From the IMG/VR virus record IMGVR_UViG_3300037852_000040, positions 1 to 46,085 of that record: a stretch of 46,085 nucleotides of DNA; one strand, 5' to 3'. How positions within the stretch are numbered: the stretch's first letter is position 1; each line of letters starts with the position of its first letter. Both the position numbers and the translations under genes were made by a program. The notes beneath the pieces were generated by a model. The model was not told the origin of the DNA and searched no databases. It worked only from the letters and a program-made list of their open reading frames with translations. Shown here in pieces: positions 1 through 6,711 of the stretch. The DNA is from a virus.

Positions 1-114
1 GGCGTGTCTGCGGACGAACAGGCGCAGAAGGAATTTGATCGGGTGCGCAAAATCCCGAAAGAGGAATGGACGAAACGCCACGCGGCCAAGGTCGGCCTTG
101 GTATCGCCGGCTGA
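1..114 (+). CDS. MazG-like protein, C-terminal fragment
   Basis: Open from base 1 in frame 1 and ending in TGA at 112-114; 37 residues are visible. The segment EFDRVRKIPKEEWTKRHAAK followed by a short Gly/Ala tail resembles the C-terminus of small phage MazG-like (nucleotide pyrophosphohydrolase-type) proteins, which are about 120-130 residues long. The N-terminal half appears to be at the other end of the window (45986-46085). Joining the two ends directly does not keep the frame, so some bases are missing between them. The function, hydrolysis of non-canonical or signalling nucleotides, is known for the family only. The identification rests on pattern memory of the C-terminal motif. Confidence 0.45.
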   Translation, partial: GVSADEQAQKEFDRVRKIPKEEWTKRHAAKVGLGIAG

Positions 115-138
115 TACGGAATTAACACGGAGATTGAT

Positions 139-369
139 GTGAAAAAGACGATCACGCCCGACGAGCGCCTCCAAGCCTTCGCACTCTTTGTAATGGCTTG
201 CCAGCACGCTCAGGAATGCCGCCGATACGAGCGGGCCATCGCCAAGATTTTCGGCGACACCGACGAGTTCAATTCGCGGGTTAGCGATTCCATCTACGGG
301 AGTGAGCCCAATGGGGCCTCTGTCGAGTTCGATGAAATCTTGGAAGGCAACGAGATCAAGGTGAAGTGA
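139..369 (+). CDS. Hypothetical protein, 76 aa
   Basis: The ATG follows the motif TTAACACGGAGATTG, which contains a good GGAG ribosome site. The protein is soluble, mixed helical and acidic at its C-terminus; I recognise no domain. Its TGA (367-369) shares one base with the ATG of the next gene, so the two are probably translationally coupled. It is the first complete gene of the plus-strand small-gene block. The sequence just upstream (GGCTGATACGGAATTAACAC) is echoed beside the cassette at 43817. Confidence 0.7.
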   Translation: MKKTITPDERLQAFALFVMACQHAQECRRYERAIAKIFGDTDEFNSRVSDSIYGSEPNGASVEFDEILEGNEIKVK

Positions 370-785
370 TGGCGCGCTTTGCTGCCCAAACTCGAGTTGG
401 CGTCGATCAAACCCGTGTTGAGATCGAGCGCACGCTGGCGCGCTATGGTGCCACCGCGTTCGGCTACATCAGCAAGCAGGGCGTGGCCATCATTGGCTTT
501 GAGGCGGCTAAGAGGCACATCAAAATTACTGTGCCGCTTCCAGTCGGCGAAGATGAAAAGACGAAGCAGCAAGCCCGGCAGCGCTGGCGCGCCCTACTCC
601 TGGTCATCAAGGCCAAGCTCGAATCTGTCGAAAGCGGCATCGAGACTTTGGAGGAAGCATTCTACGCAAACATCGTCATGCCGGACGGCCGCACGATCTA
701 TGAAAGCACGCGCGAGCATGTTGCGGTCGCTTACAAGACCGGCAAGGTGCAGGGACTTTTGCCGGATTACACGAAGTCCGGTTAA
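369..785 (+). CDS. Conserved phage hypothetical protein
   Basis: 138 residues from the ATG at 369, one base overlapping the upstream stop; a GTG at 366 is an alternative start. It matches a family I have seen in many alphaproteobacterial and actinobacterial phages: an N-terminal ARFAAQT-type segment, a central RQRWRALLLVIKAKLE helix, then AFYANIVMPDGRTI and a C-terminal LLPDYT. No biochemical role is known to me. It is compact and globular with no membrane segment or signal peptide. Its position beside a DNA methylase suggests an early or accessory role, which is inference only. Confidence 0.75.
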   Translation: MARFAAQTRVGVDQTRVEIERTLARYGATAFGYISKQGVAIIGFEAAKRHIKITVPLPVGEDEKTKQQARQRWRALLLVIKAKLESVESGIETLEEAFYANIVMPDGRTIYESTREHVAVAYKTGKVQGLLPDYTKSG

Positions 786-807
786 TGACAGAACACTCGC
801 CAACTTC

Positions 808-1710
808 ATGACCCAGGCAGCGACCATAGAAGCTCCTACCCGCCCGGCACTCCGCTGGCACGGCGGTAAGTGGAAGCTCGCGCCGTGGATCATGTCGCAT
901 TTCCCGCCGCACCGGGTCTACGTTGAGCCGTTCGGTGGTGCTGCCTCCATCCTGCTCCGCAAGGAGCGCGTCTATGGGGAGGTTTATAACGACCTGGACG
1001 ACTGGGTTGTGAACCTATTCCGCGTCCTCCAAAACGAGGAACAGGCGGCACGCCTAGTCCGGCTGCTCGAGGTCACACCCTTCGCCCGGACTGAATTTGA
1101 AGTCGCGCGCAAGCTCGGCGAGGCGGAAGGCGACCCGGTTGAATTGGCCCGCCGGCTGATAATCCGATCCTACATGGGCTTTGGGTCCAATGCGCACGAC
1201 GGCCGATCGACAGGCTTCCGGTCGAACAGCAACCGTAGCGGCACGTTGCCGGTGCAAGATTGGGCCAATTACCCCCAGGCGCTGCTTAAGATAGTCGAGC
1301 GGTTCCGAGGCGTGGTGATCGAACATCGTGACGCCACCGCCGTCATGGTGCAACACGATAGCCTCGAGACGCTGCATTACGTGGATCCTCCATATCTCCC
1401 TGAGGTCCGATCGCCGGCAAATAAATACGGCCTGAAATACCGGATGTACCGGCACGAAATGGACGCTGCCGGCCACCTAACGCTGATTGAGGCGCTGCAC
1501 CAGCTCGAGGGAATGGTCATCCTATCCGGTTATCCCCCCCCTTTGTACGAATCCGCGCTGCCTGGCTGGCGACGATCAGAGACGGCCGCCCTAGCCGATG
1601 GCGCGCGGAAGCGCACGGAAGTTCTTTGGATCAATCCGGCCGCCGCCGAAGGCCTCGATCGCGTGCGGCGAGGTCATGAGTTTGGTTTGTTCGCAACAGT
1701 TGGCGGTTAA
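808..1710 (+). CDS. dam: D12-class DNA adenine methyltransferase (Dam-like)
   Basis: 300 residues. It transfers a methyl group from SAM to N6 of adenine in DNA. The D12-class signatures are in order: RWHGGK near residues 16-21, SAM-binding PFGGAAS at 41-47, NDLD at 61-64 and catalytic DPPY at 193-196. The length is normal for the family. The frame stays open upstream to 379, but that region is out of frame with the real gene at 369-785, so the ATG at 808 is preferred although no clear Shine-Dalgarno precedes it. Solitary phage methylases of this kind usually protect phage DNA from host restriction or alter regulation. No cognate nuclease lies alongside. Confidence 0.92.
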   Translation: MTQAATIEAPTRPALRWHGGKWKLAPWIMSHFPPHRVYVEPFGGAASILLRKERVYGEVYNDLDDWVVNLFRVLQNEEQAARLVRLLEVTPFARTEFEVARKLGEAEGDPVELARRLIIRSYMGFGSNAHDGRSTGFRSNSNRSGTLPVQDWANYPQALLKIVERFRGVVIEHRDATAVMVQHDSLETLHYVDPPYLPEVRSPANKYGLKYRMYRHEMDAAGHLTLIEALHQLEGMVILSGYPPPLYESALPGWRRSETAALADGARKRTEVLWINPAAAEGLDRVRRGHEFGLFATVGG

Positions 1711-1732
1711 CTTCTGCTTAACAGGGACACCG

Positions 1733-1957
1733 ATGGCTGAGCACTGGAAAGATAAGGACGGCGTGATCCACTGCGAAGGCGTCGAGTCCGGCGACTATCT
1801 GCTTTGTGGCCTAGCGCCGGAAGGCGAGAATGGCGACGATGAATTGCCGACAAAAACGCACGCTTCGATCAATTGTAGCAATTGCGTCGCCATCATTGCC
1901 TTTTGCCGCCGCATCCGACCGGGAGAATTTGTATCAACCGTGCGAGCACAGAGGTAA
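1733..1957 (+). CDS. Hypothetical protein, 74 aa, Cys-containing
   Basis: The ATG at 1733 is preceded by an ACAGGG ribosome site within a region containing GTTAAC and TTAACA. Several cysteines (CEG, LLCG, NCSNC, FCRR) suggest a small metal-binding or structural Cys cluster, but I recognise no family. It lies just downstream of the D12 methylase and 5 bases before the next gene. Function unknown. Confidence 0.6.
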   Translation: MAEHWKDKDGVIHCEGVESGDYLLCGLAPEGENGDDELPTKTHASINCSNCVAIIAFCRRIRPGEFVSTVRAQR

Positions 1958-1962
1958 CGGCA

Positions 1963-2250
1963 ATGGCTATCGTCGAAGTTCACCTGGTCGAAGATCGCGC
2001 CAAAATCTATAGCAGCACGGGCGCTGTTTACGAGATTTGCGACGATCATTTTGACCAACCGACTGTCAAAGTCCTAGAAATGGGCGGCCGTGGTTATGAA
2101 CGCTCGCAAACGCAAGTCGAGAGAGACGATCAGCTAAAACGCTATCGTCGGGCGCTTGAAAATATCATGTACTGTGAGGCGACCATGTGCGCCGACTACG
2201 TTGAAGAAATGAAGGAACTTGCACGCAACGCCCTTATGAGGCCGCGATGA
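1963..2250 (+). CDS. Hypothetical protein, 95 aa
   Basis: ATG at 1963 with AGAGG seven bases upstream. An N-terminal beta-rich part (residues 1-40) is followed by a helical, charged C-terminal half (YERSQTQVERDDQLKRYRRAL) likely to form a coiled helix. No recognised domain. It ends in TGA overlapping the ATG of the next gene (ATGA at 2247-2250), so translation is probably coupled. Confidence 0.65.
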   Translation: MAIVEVHLVEDRAKIYSSTGAVYEICDDHFDQPTVKVLEMGGRGYERSQTQVERDDQLKRYRRALENIMYCEATMCADYVEEMKELARNALMRPR

Positions 2251-2435
2251 CCCGCTCCCAACTCGAAATGGCCGCCCAGGCAATCGCCAAAGAACACGGC
2301 TGCGGCCTGGACGACAATGGCGGAATATGCCCGGCCGGCGACAAAGGCGAGCCATGTATGTGCGAGAGGTTCGCGCGGGTTGCGTTGCGAGCGGCAGAGG
2401 AATGCGCGCTTTGCGAAACACCGGAGACAACATGA
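2247..2435 (+). CDS. Small Cys-rich hypothetical protein, 62 aa
   Basis: Starts in an ATGA overlap with the previous gene and ends in another ATGA overlap with the next. The core CGLDDNGGICPAGDKGEPCM and the later CALC carry five or more cysteines, a spacing compatible with a small zinc-binding fold. It resembles short phage proteins that scatter Cys around a Gly/Asp-rich loop, but I cannot name a family. Confidence 0.6.
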   Translation: MTRSQLEMAAQAIAKEHGCGLDDNGGICPAGDKGEPCMCERFARVALRAAEECALCETPETT

Positions 2436-2623
2436 TCTTAAAAAACGGCTTCGATACAGGAAAGTCCTGTTGTTTTTGCGGTGCCGACATTACCAACTGT
2501 GAACGAGGCTATGCTGGAGAGCCGTGTTGTCGCGCTTGCGGCAAGGGCGGCAATGGCGAGCCTGACGAGGCTTACATGGCTTACAAGGGAAACCTACCAG
2601 CGCCGCTCTGGTTTTGGGGATGA
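2432..2623 (+). CDS. Small zinc-ribbon-like protein, 63 aa
   Basis: Starts in an ATGA overlap at 2432. It contains two paired-Cys knuckles, SCCFCGAD near residue 13 and CCRACGKGG near residue 33, with one more Cys between them. This is the pattern of a treble-clef or zinc-ribbon module. The C-terminus is aromatic (PLWFWG). Such mini-proteins are common in phage early regions and often bind nucleic acid or host factors; the role here is unknown. The TGA overlaps the candidate ATG at 2620 of the next gene. Confidence 0.6.
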   Translation: MILKNGFDTGKSCCFCGADITNCERGYAGEPCCRACGKGGNGEPDEAYMAYKGNLPAPLWFWG

Positions 2624-2628
2624 TAGCG

Positions 2629-2817
2629 ATGGCACGAGACAAATTCGATATGGCGGCGAGTTTCATCGTCGAGGAACATATCCGTATCTACGACAAGATG
2701 GTGCCGCATCCCGACGCGATTAAAGACGCCGTCGCGAAAGAATTGCGCCAAACATGGAACGAGGCCATTGACGCGGTGATCGCCAAGGCAAAGACAATCG
2801 CCGCCGTAATCGACTAA
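2629..2817 (+). CDS. Hypothetical protein, 62 aa
   Basis: Helical protein starting MARDKFDMAASFIVEEH. The ATG at 2629 is chosen because GGGGA (2616-2620) lies eight bases upstream. An in-frame ATG at 2620, coupled to the previous stop, would add three residues. No domain recognised; two amphipathic helices are predicted by eye. Confidence 0.55.
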   Translation: MARDKFDMAASFIVEEHIRIYDKMVPHPDAIKDAVAKELRQTWNEAIDAVIAKAKTIAAVID

Positions 2818-2842
2818 CCCGTCCAATGTAGGGAGATTCATG

Positions 2843-3103
2843 ATGGCGGCGAAGGAAGATCATCTGCGCGACCGGCTTCTGCGGATCGTGCTTGACGCGA
2901 TCGAGCTGAAAGAGGTCTCCCGCGAGGAGGCGCTGGCCGCCTGCATGGGTACTGCAGCAACTGTCCTCGGCACCTATTCGGAAGATCAGCGTGAGGCAGT
3001 TGCGCTGGCGCTTGATGGCGTCTTGCTCAAACACGCCAATGCGCGCGCTCGACAGCTCCGATCTGGGGAAGTCGACGCCGACATGGCGCGCGCTAATCAG
3101 TAG
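2843..3103 (+). CDS. Hypothetical helical protein, 86 aa
   Basis: GGGAG at 2831-2835 gives ideal spacing to the ATG at 2843; a second ATG at 2840 immediately precedes it. The protein is almost entirely helical and charged (DHLRDRLLRIVLDAIEL, then EDQREAVALALDGVLL). The family is unknown. It is followed two bases later by the next small gene. Confidence 0.6.
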   Translation: MAAKEDHLRDRLLRIVLDAIELKEVSREEALAACMGTAATVLGTYSEDQREAVALALDGVLLKHANARARQLRSGEVDADMARANQ

Positions 3104-3104
3104 A

Positions 3105-3332
3105 ATGTCGCTCAAAACCCAACCACGCGAAGATGCCACGGGCCGATATGGCTTCGAGGGCGATTGGGGTCGCAAATGTCTCTGCGGTCACGAGCTTGGC
3201 GTTCACACCGCCGCAGCGCCGCACGAGTGCATGAACGCGGATCGGCACCACATGATGGGTGGTCCCTGGATGGACAAGACGATCACGGCGACGACCTGCT
3301 ACTGCACCAAATTCAGACCAGTAAAAAAGTAA
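3105..3332 (+). CDS. Small Cys/His zinc-binding-type phage protein
   Basis: 75 residues. Motif CLCGHELGVHT followed by HECMNADRHH and a C-terminal CYCTKFRP: the CxCGHxxxxH, C, CxCxxF arrangement of small zinc-binding proteins found in many phages of high-GC hosts. I recognise the pattern but know of no assigned function. It lies in the same orientation as the preceding gene, at a spacing typical of this block. Confidence 0.65.
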   Translation: MSLKTQPREDATGRYGFEGDWGRKCLCGHELGVHTAAAPHECMNADRHHMMGGPWMDKTITATTCYCTKFRPVKK

Positions 3333-3357
3333 CATCACATTAACTTGGAGAAATCCC

Positions 3358-3435
3358 GTGAAGATCATCATGCGAAACGCGCACGATACACTTGCAGCCT
3401 TCCAGACCGCGCAGGGCATGGAGAAGGCCGGCTAA
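3358..3435 (+). CDS. Very small ORF, 25 aa (GTG start)
   Basis: GTG at 3358 is preceded by TTAACTTGGAG (GGAG at 3347-3350), the intergenic motif seen before other genes of this block. It encodes 25 residues (MKIIMRNAHDTLAAFQTAQG and a short tail) ending in TAA. The good ribosome site and the lack of another gene in the gap support it, but the short length leaves real doubt. Confidence 0.4.
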   Translation: MKIIMRNAHDTLAAFQTAQGMEKAG

Positions 3436-3442
3436 CGATGAA

Positions 3443-3667
3443 ATGTCGGAAAATGGCTGGCAGCCAATTGAAACAGCGCCAAAACATCGGCACCATCATC
3501 TGATGATGTGGGGCAGCGGCATCGGATTCTATCGCTGCACGTTCATAGGCGTGTGGGTCGGTGATCGGTGGCAAGAGGCTTATGGTAATCGGGATGCTGA
3601 TCCAACTCATTGGGCGCCAACACCAGAGCCACCGGATAACGCCGAGATAGTCGGGAAAAACCCATGA
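3443..3667 (+). CDS. DUF551-like phage protein
   Basis: 74 residues beginning MSENGWQPIETAPK. WQPIETAPK at the N-terminus and PTHWAPTPEPP near the C-terminus are the two hallmark blocks of the small DUF551-type proteins of phages and prophages, with a beta-rich GVWVGDRW section between. No biochemical function is established for the family. It ends in TGA overlapping the next ATG (ATGA at 3664). Confidence 0.75.
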   Translation: MSENGWQPIETAPKHRHHHLMMWGSGIGFYRCTFIGVWVGDRWQEAYGNRDADPTHWAPTPEPPDNAEIVGKNP

Positions 3668-4047
3668 CGCCGATCCAGAGAATCAAAGCCGAGCGCCAAC
3701 GTCAGATCGATGTCGAGGGTTATGATGGAAAACATGATGATGCGCACGATAGCGGCGAACTGTTGCGAGCCGCTGTGCTATACTATCAGCACACGATGTT
3801 GCAGCTACGGATGGAGCCACCATTAAAATTGCGCGGCGACGGCGCACCGATCGGTTGGCCCTGGGAGGCGGAATGGTGGAAGCCAAAAAACCACATGCAA
3901 AATTTGGAACGCGCTGGCGCCCTCTGCTTGGCTGAAAAAGACCGTCTGCTGCGCTGCCGCGGCGGCTGGGTTGAGCACGTCAATCAAAAACTTCGCCTAA
4001 TTTGCGCGGCCATCAAACAACTAGATGAAGCAGCGAGTAATCCCTGA
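3664..4047 (+). CDS. Conserved phage hypothetical protein
   Basis: 127 residues. N-terminal ERQRQIDVEGYDGKHDDAHD, then GELLRAAVLYY, a central WPWEAEWWKP and ERAGALCLAEKDRL: a widely shared phage/prophage family of unknown function whose members always show this RQRQI-EG-HDD, WPW-WWKP and RAGAL pattern. Coupled to the preceding gene by ATGA. It is probably a cytosolic single-domain protein. The family match is confident, the function is not known. Confidence 0.75.
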   Translation: MTPIQRIKAERQRQIDVEGYDGKHDDAHDSGELLRAAVLYYQHTMLQLRMEPPLKLRGDGAPIGWPWEAEWWKPKNHMQNLERAGALCLAEKDRLLRCRGGWVEHVNQKLRLICAAIKQLDEAASNP

Positions 4048-4062
4048 ACAGCAGGAAGAACT

Positions 4063-4356
4063 ATGGCCTATACGGCACAAGAGATTATCGATCACCTTCG
4101 CTACTTTTGGCAAAAGGCCGAAGGTATCGACTACGGCCAAGAGCACGAGGTCATGAAAGCCGCCGCGGCCCAGATCGAATCCGACGCGAAGGTGATCACG
4201 GCGTTGAGGGAGACGCTTGAGGGATACGCATGTTATGGATTGGAGAAGTGCCCAGTTCCAAAGCTCAATGACGGTTCGTGCATTCACGCCGGTACGGGCC
4301 ACTGCGGCGACGCGGCATTCCGCGCTATTGAGCAGACAGCGGGGGAAACAAATTAA
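4063..4356 (+). CDS. Hypothetical protein, 97 aa
   Basis: ATG at 4063, sixteen bases after the previous stop, with AGGAAG upstream. A helical N-terminal half (YTAQEIIDHLRYFWQKAEG) is followed by a Cys-containing C-terminal half with CYGLEKCP and CIHAGTGHCG, suggesting a small metal site. No family recognised. Confidence 0.6.
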   Translation: MAYTAQEIIDHLRYFWQKAEGIDYGQEHEVMKAAAAQIESDAKVITALRETLEGYACYGLEKCPVPKLNDGSCIHAGTGHCGDAAFRAIEQTAGETN

Positions 4357-4390
4357 ATTCAGCGGCACCAAAGACCTTGAAATCGAACTG

Positions 4391-4546
4391 ATGCCCGATA
4401 GCTCGGTGAGATTGACGATGCGCTATGCGACATCCTACGAGGCCACAATCGCATATGACGAGATTACCACTGCGGCAAGGACGGGCAAGCTCAAGATGAA
4501 CCTCGAGCTGGGCGAAGTCTTGGAAGAAGAAGGCCCACGAATATAA
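4391..4546 (+). CDS. Small hypothetical protein (start uncertain)
   Basis: 51 residues from the first ATG in frame (4391), which has no ribosome site. The frame is open further upstream, and an ATT codon at 4352 sits six bases after a strong GGGGGA, so the true product may begin there and be 13 residues longer. C-terminal half LKMNLELGEVLEEEGPRI is acidic. Function unknown. Confidence 0.45.
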   Translation: MPDSSVRLTMRYATSYEATIAYDEITTAARTGKLKMNLELGEVLEEEGPRI

Positions 4547-4710
4547 GCGATATGTCGGGAAACAATGGAGAAACAGAATGGGAATTAACTTAATCGGCTT
4601 AGGCCGCGATGTCGCACCTAAGATAGACACGAAAGCACGGGAGCTAGCACGCCTTCGGGATGCTCTTGAAAAAATTGCCCACGTTACGGGAGAAGATGAT
4701 CCTGCTATAT

Positions 4711-5110
4711 CATGCTTATCCGGTTGCCACACACAAACGCTTGAGAGGTACTAGATGTTGATCGAACGCCGAGGCTTGTTGACCGGGATCGTCGCAACTC
4801 TTTGCGCGCCTTCAATTGTGCGCGCGGGATCATTGATGCGGATCGCTGGCGAGCGGTATCGAATTTGGGGGTTTTCGTGTCCTTTGCTGCCGCCAGCGGA
4901 GGCGGCCTACAACAATCCGGCTTTATGGGACAAATATCTCGGGCCAACTCGCCGCCTTCAATTCGGAACATGGACGTTTTTCGGCAAAACCGGGAACGTC
5001 TATACCGACGACGTGATTGACTTTGCGAAGCAGGAATATCCGGATGCGCTCCCGTGGCCTGCGCATCAGGCACAAGATGTAGGGCTGTGTGTCTAAACCG
5101 GATAAGCATG
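4711..5110 (+). mobile_element. Mobile single-gene cassette, copy 1
   Basis: 400 bp bounded by perfect 15-bp inverted repeats CATGCTTATCCGGTT (4711-4725) and its reverse complement (5096-5110). The match resumes after three bases with ACACACA. It is flanked by a perfect 8-bp target duplication TGCTATAT (4703-4710 and 5111-5118). It has no transposase; the only cargo is the gene 4755-5096, whose start codon follows the shared left end. The left end differs slightly from copies 2 and 3 (CTTGAGAGGTACTAG instead of CTGAGACCTACTAG). The right end is identical to copy 2 over about 40 bp. It interrupts the gene at 4578. Confidence 0.9.
4755..5096 (+). CDS. Cassette cargo: Tat-signal-like exported protein
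   Basis: 113 residues. N-terminus MLIERRGLLTGIVATLCAPS then IVRAGSLM: a twin-arginine pair, hydrophobic stretch and possible cleavage after VRA, resembling a Tat signal. This type of RRGLLTG...RAGSLM start is familiar from small proteins in phages of rhizobia. The mature part is aromatic (RYRIWGFSCP, WTFFGKTGN). The ATG directly follows the TAG that ends the interrupted upstream gene, with GAGAGG as ribosome site, all inside the cassette left end. The TAA stop lies in the right end. Role unknown. Confidence 0.7.
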   Translation: MLIERRGLLTGIVATLCAPSIVRAGSLMRIAGERYRIWGFSCPLLPPAEAAYNNPALWDKYLGPTRRLQFGTWTFFGKTGNVYTDDVIDFAKQEYPDALPWPAHQAQDVGLCV

Positions 5111-5178
5111 TGCTATATTATGGCCGTGGGCTCAAAAGATTGCGCTGGAAGCACTCGACTAACAAGAGATATGTCGAA

Positions 5179-5433
5179 ATGGGCGATCATCGCTTTGAAT
5201 TAAAGGCTGAATTTTCCATGCACGGGCATGAGAAGAAAATAAATTGGAATCTAAATTGGAGCGATAGTATCCCCGAGCGCTTGGCGGAATGGGTTGAACA
5301 ACAGTATCAAGAAGCCATGAATTTCTGGTACGAAGCCGAATGGACCGCCGAAGATCATCGTAACGCCGAAATAGAGAGAACCGAACGGGCAGAGTTGGAT
5401 CGCCTTAAAGCCAAATACGAACCGCCACACTAA
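5179..5433 (+). CDS. Hypothetical charged helical protein, 84 aa
   Basis: ATG at 5179, shortly after the stop of the interrupted gene, so before the cassette insertion it was the next gene in the run. The C-terminal half (ERLAEWVEQQYQEAMNFWYE then AEIERTERAELDRLK) is a long charged helix. The frame is open upstream into the cassette end, but those residues are cassette-derived. No domain recognised. Confidence 0.65.
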   Translation: MGDHRFELKAEFSMHGHEKKINWNLNWSDSIPERLAEWVEQQYQEAMNFWYEAEWTAEDHRNAEIERTERAELDRLKAKYEPPH

Positions 5434-5445
5434 ACAAGAGTTAGC

Positions 5446-5679
5446 ATGGTCATGAGCCAATATCTTTCGCTTTACGATGCCCAGACTGAAATCCTGCAGT
5501 GGCTTGAATCGAAAGGCCACGCGGTTGATTATGGTTCTGGCAAACCTCTCGATGATTGGCGGGTATGGCAGATGTGCAAAAGAAAGCGGCGGTTTCAGAT
5601 GCGTCCAGAGGAAGATGAGCGTCGCCGCGTGTACGCCTGTCCGCATTGCGAGGGCTGGCATTTTACCCGGCGCCGATAG
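5446..5679 (+). CDS. Small protein with C-terminal CPHC knuckle
   Basis: 77 residues; AAGAG at 5436-5440 fits the ATG at 5446, and an ATG at 5452 is an alternative. The N-terminal half is mixed. The C-terminus reads RRRVYACPHCEGWHFTRR, a single zinc knuckle of the CPxCxxWHxT type seen at the end of many small phage proteins. A basic stretch (KRKRRFQMRPEEDERRR) precedes it, so nucleic-acid binding is plausible but not shown. Confidence 0.65.
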   Translation: MVMSQYLSLYDAQTEILQWLESKGHAVDYGSGKPLDDWRVWQMCKRKRRFQMRPEEDERRRVYACPHCEGWHFTRRR

Positions 5680-5707
5680 TAGACAAGTTAACACGCAGGA
5701 GCTTGGA

Positions 5708-5986
5708 ATGAGCAATACTGACGGACAGCGCGATATCACCTTGGCGATGGAAGCAGAACTCGCGACAGTGTCTAAGACCACCGTGGCAGCAGCAGCCAAA
5801 GCGGCGGAAGATCAAGACATCGCCTATGTGATGACGCAGCAGATCAACTGCATCATCGATGCCAATGTGCGGCTTCGCGGCTCGCACCGCCTCGTCGGCG
5901 CCGATGTCCAGGCGTGGGTCAACATGGTGGATTATCTGACGCGGGAAAAGGAAGGACTTACCGCAAAGCGCCAGCGGCAGAACTAA
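5708..5986 (+). CDS. Hypothetical helical protein, 92 aa
   Basis: ATG at 5708 with AGGAG at 5697-5701, preceded by GTTAACAC. The protein is entirely helical, with an Ala-rich segment (TVAAAAKAAEDQD) and a C-terminal WVNMVDYLTREKEGLTAKR. Last gene of the left plus-strand block. Its stop overlaps by four bases the stop of the convergent lysis-side gene, so no room remains for a terminator between them. Confidence 0.65.
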   Translation: MSNTDGQRDITLAMEAELATVSKTTVAAAAKAAEDQDIAYVMTQQINCIIDANVRLRGSHRLVGADVQAWVNMVDYLTREKEGLTAKRQRQN

Positions 5987-6234
5987 TCAGCTTTCTTATC
6001 AAGCCGCGCCTCGATCTCGCCAGTTGTCGGTCGGGTCTGTTCAAGCGTCTTAACCCGATCTTCGAGCCGGGTTGTCTCCCGCTGGTAATCACCTTTCAAC
6101 TCATTCAATCGTTCTTTGGTGTTTTTGGCAAATTCCTCATGCTCGCGGATCGACAGACTCTTGCCGAGCATTTGGGAGGCAAGAGTGATTGCAGAGAGGA
6201 TGACCGCGCCAAGTGCAATGTAGGTGGGGTCCAT
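5983..6234 (-). CDS. Small membrane-anchored coiled-coil protein (lysis cassette)
   Basis: 83 residues. One N-terminal transmembrane helix (YIALGAVILSAITLASQML) is followed by a charged helix with heptad character (EEFAKNTKERLNELKGDYQR onward). This is the architecture of an inner-membrane spanin or a lysis accessory protein. It abuts the next gene, with one shared base at 6234. No Lipobox partner is obvious, so a Rz/Rz1-type assignment remains an inference. It is the last gene of the minus-strand late transcript. Confidence 0.6.
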   Translation of the reverse strand: MDPTYIALGAVILSAITLASQMLGKSLSIREHEEFAKNTKERLNELKGDYQRETTRLEDRVKTLEQTRPTTGEIEARLDKKAD

Positions 6235-6587
6235 CAGCCATGCGGCAATTCAATCCGCCTCAACCGCTGCTCGTGGTCTTTCGTAATGTCTTTCAGGTCG
6301 GAATCAATCTGTGTCTCGGTCTTGATATGATCGTCGAGCTTGGTCGTCAGCACATTCAAATTGGTTATGGCCTGTTGCTGGGCATCGTTGATCTTGCTGA
6401 TGGCGGTCCACTGCAATTGAATGCCGGTTTCGGATTTGGTTTTAACATCGACAAGCGTGCCCCAGGCCAAATAGATCGCGGCCGTGCCGGCGGCGCCGAT
6501 GAGCGTGATGAGGATTCGGAATACCCAAGCGGTTGCCCGTTCCTTGGTCTCGACGAATTCCTGTAGCGTCATGCCGATCCTGCTCAT
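6234..6587 (-). CDS. Membrane protein with coiled coil (lysis cassette)
   Basis: 117 residues: a short amphipathic N-terminus, a transmembrane helix (FRILITLIGAAGTAAIYLAW) near residues 23-42, and then a long charged helical domain (AISKINDAQQQAITNLNVLT onward). It lies between the outer-membrane-like protein and the 83-aa membrane protein, so a role in late membrane disruption or as a spanin-like component is likely. I cannot assign it to a named family. Confidence 0.6.
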   Translation of the reverse strand: MSRIGMTLQEFVETKERATAWVFRILITLIGAAGTAAIYLAWGTLVDVKTKSETGIQLQWTAISKINDAQQQAITNLNVLTTKLDDHIKTETQIDSDLKDITKDHEQRLRRIELPHG

Positions 6588-6653
6588 TTCGCGCCCGCCA
6601 ATACTAACGTCTTCGAAGTTTCGTGCTACTCATCCACAAGTCCCGGTACGAAA

Positions 6654-6684
6654 GTATGGGGCCGCATTGGCGCGCGCCCCATAC
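6654..6684 (-). terminator. Possible terminator hairpin
   Basis: Perfect 9-bp stem GTATGGGGC / GCCCCATAC with a 13-base loop, in the 124-base gap downstream of the outer-membrane-like gene on the minus strand. On that strand it is followed by TTT then mixed sequence, so intrinsic termination would be weak. It could instead stabilise mRNA or partly separate expression of the two downstream lysis genes. Confidence 0.4.
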
Positions 6685-6711
6685 CGACTGACTGACGCTA
6701 CTCCCTCGACG

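Larger units (their letters stand above)
4578..5162 (+). pseudogene. Small phage gene split by a mobile cassette
   Basis: ATG at 4578 with GGAG eight bases before it. The frame is normal to base 4710, then runs into the inserted cassette and stops at TAG 4752-4754. Deleting 4711-5110 plus one copy of the 8-bp duplication joins ...DDPAI to LWPWAQKIALEALD and a TAA at 5160-5162, giving an uninterrupted 58-residue helical protein. This in-frame restoration shows that the cassette entered a working gene. The present truncated product has a C-terminus encoded by the cassette end (SCLSGCHTQTLERY) and happens to be 58 residues as well. Confidence 0.8.

Noticed and set aside
379-807. Upstream extension of the methylase frame to 379
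   Set aside because: It overlaps the conserved 369-785 protein in another frame, is basic and low in information, and the family N-terminus fits the ATG at 808.
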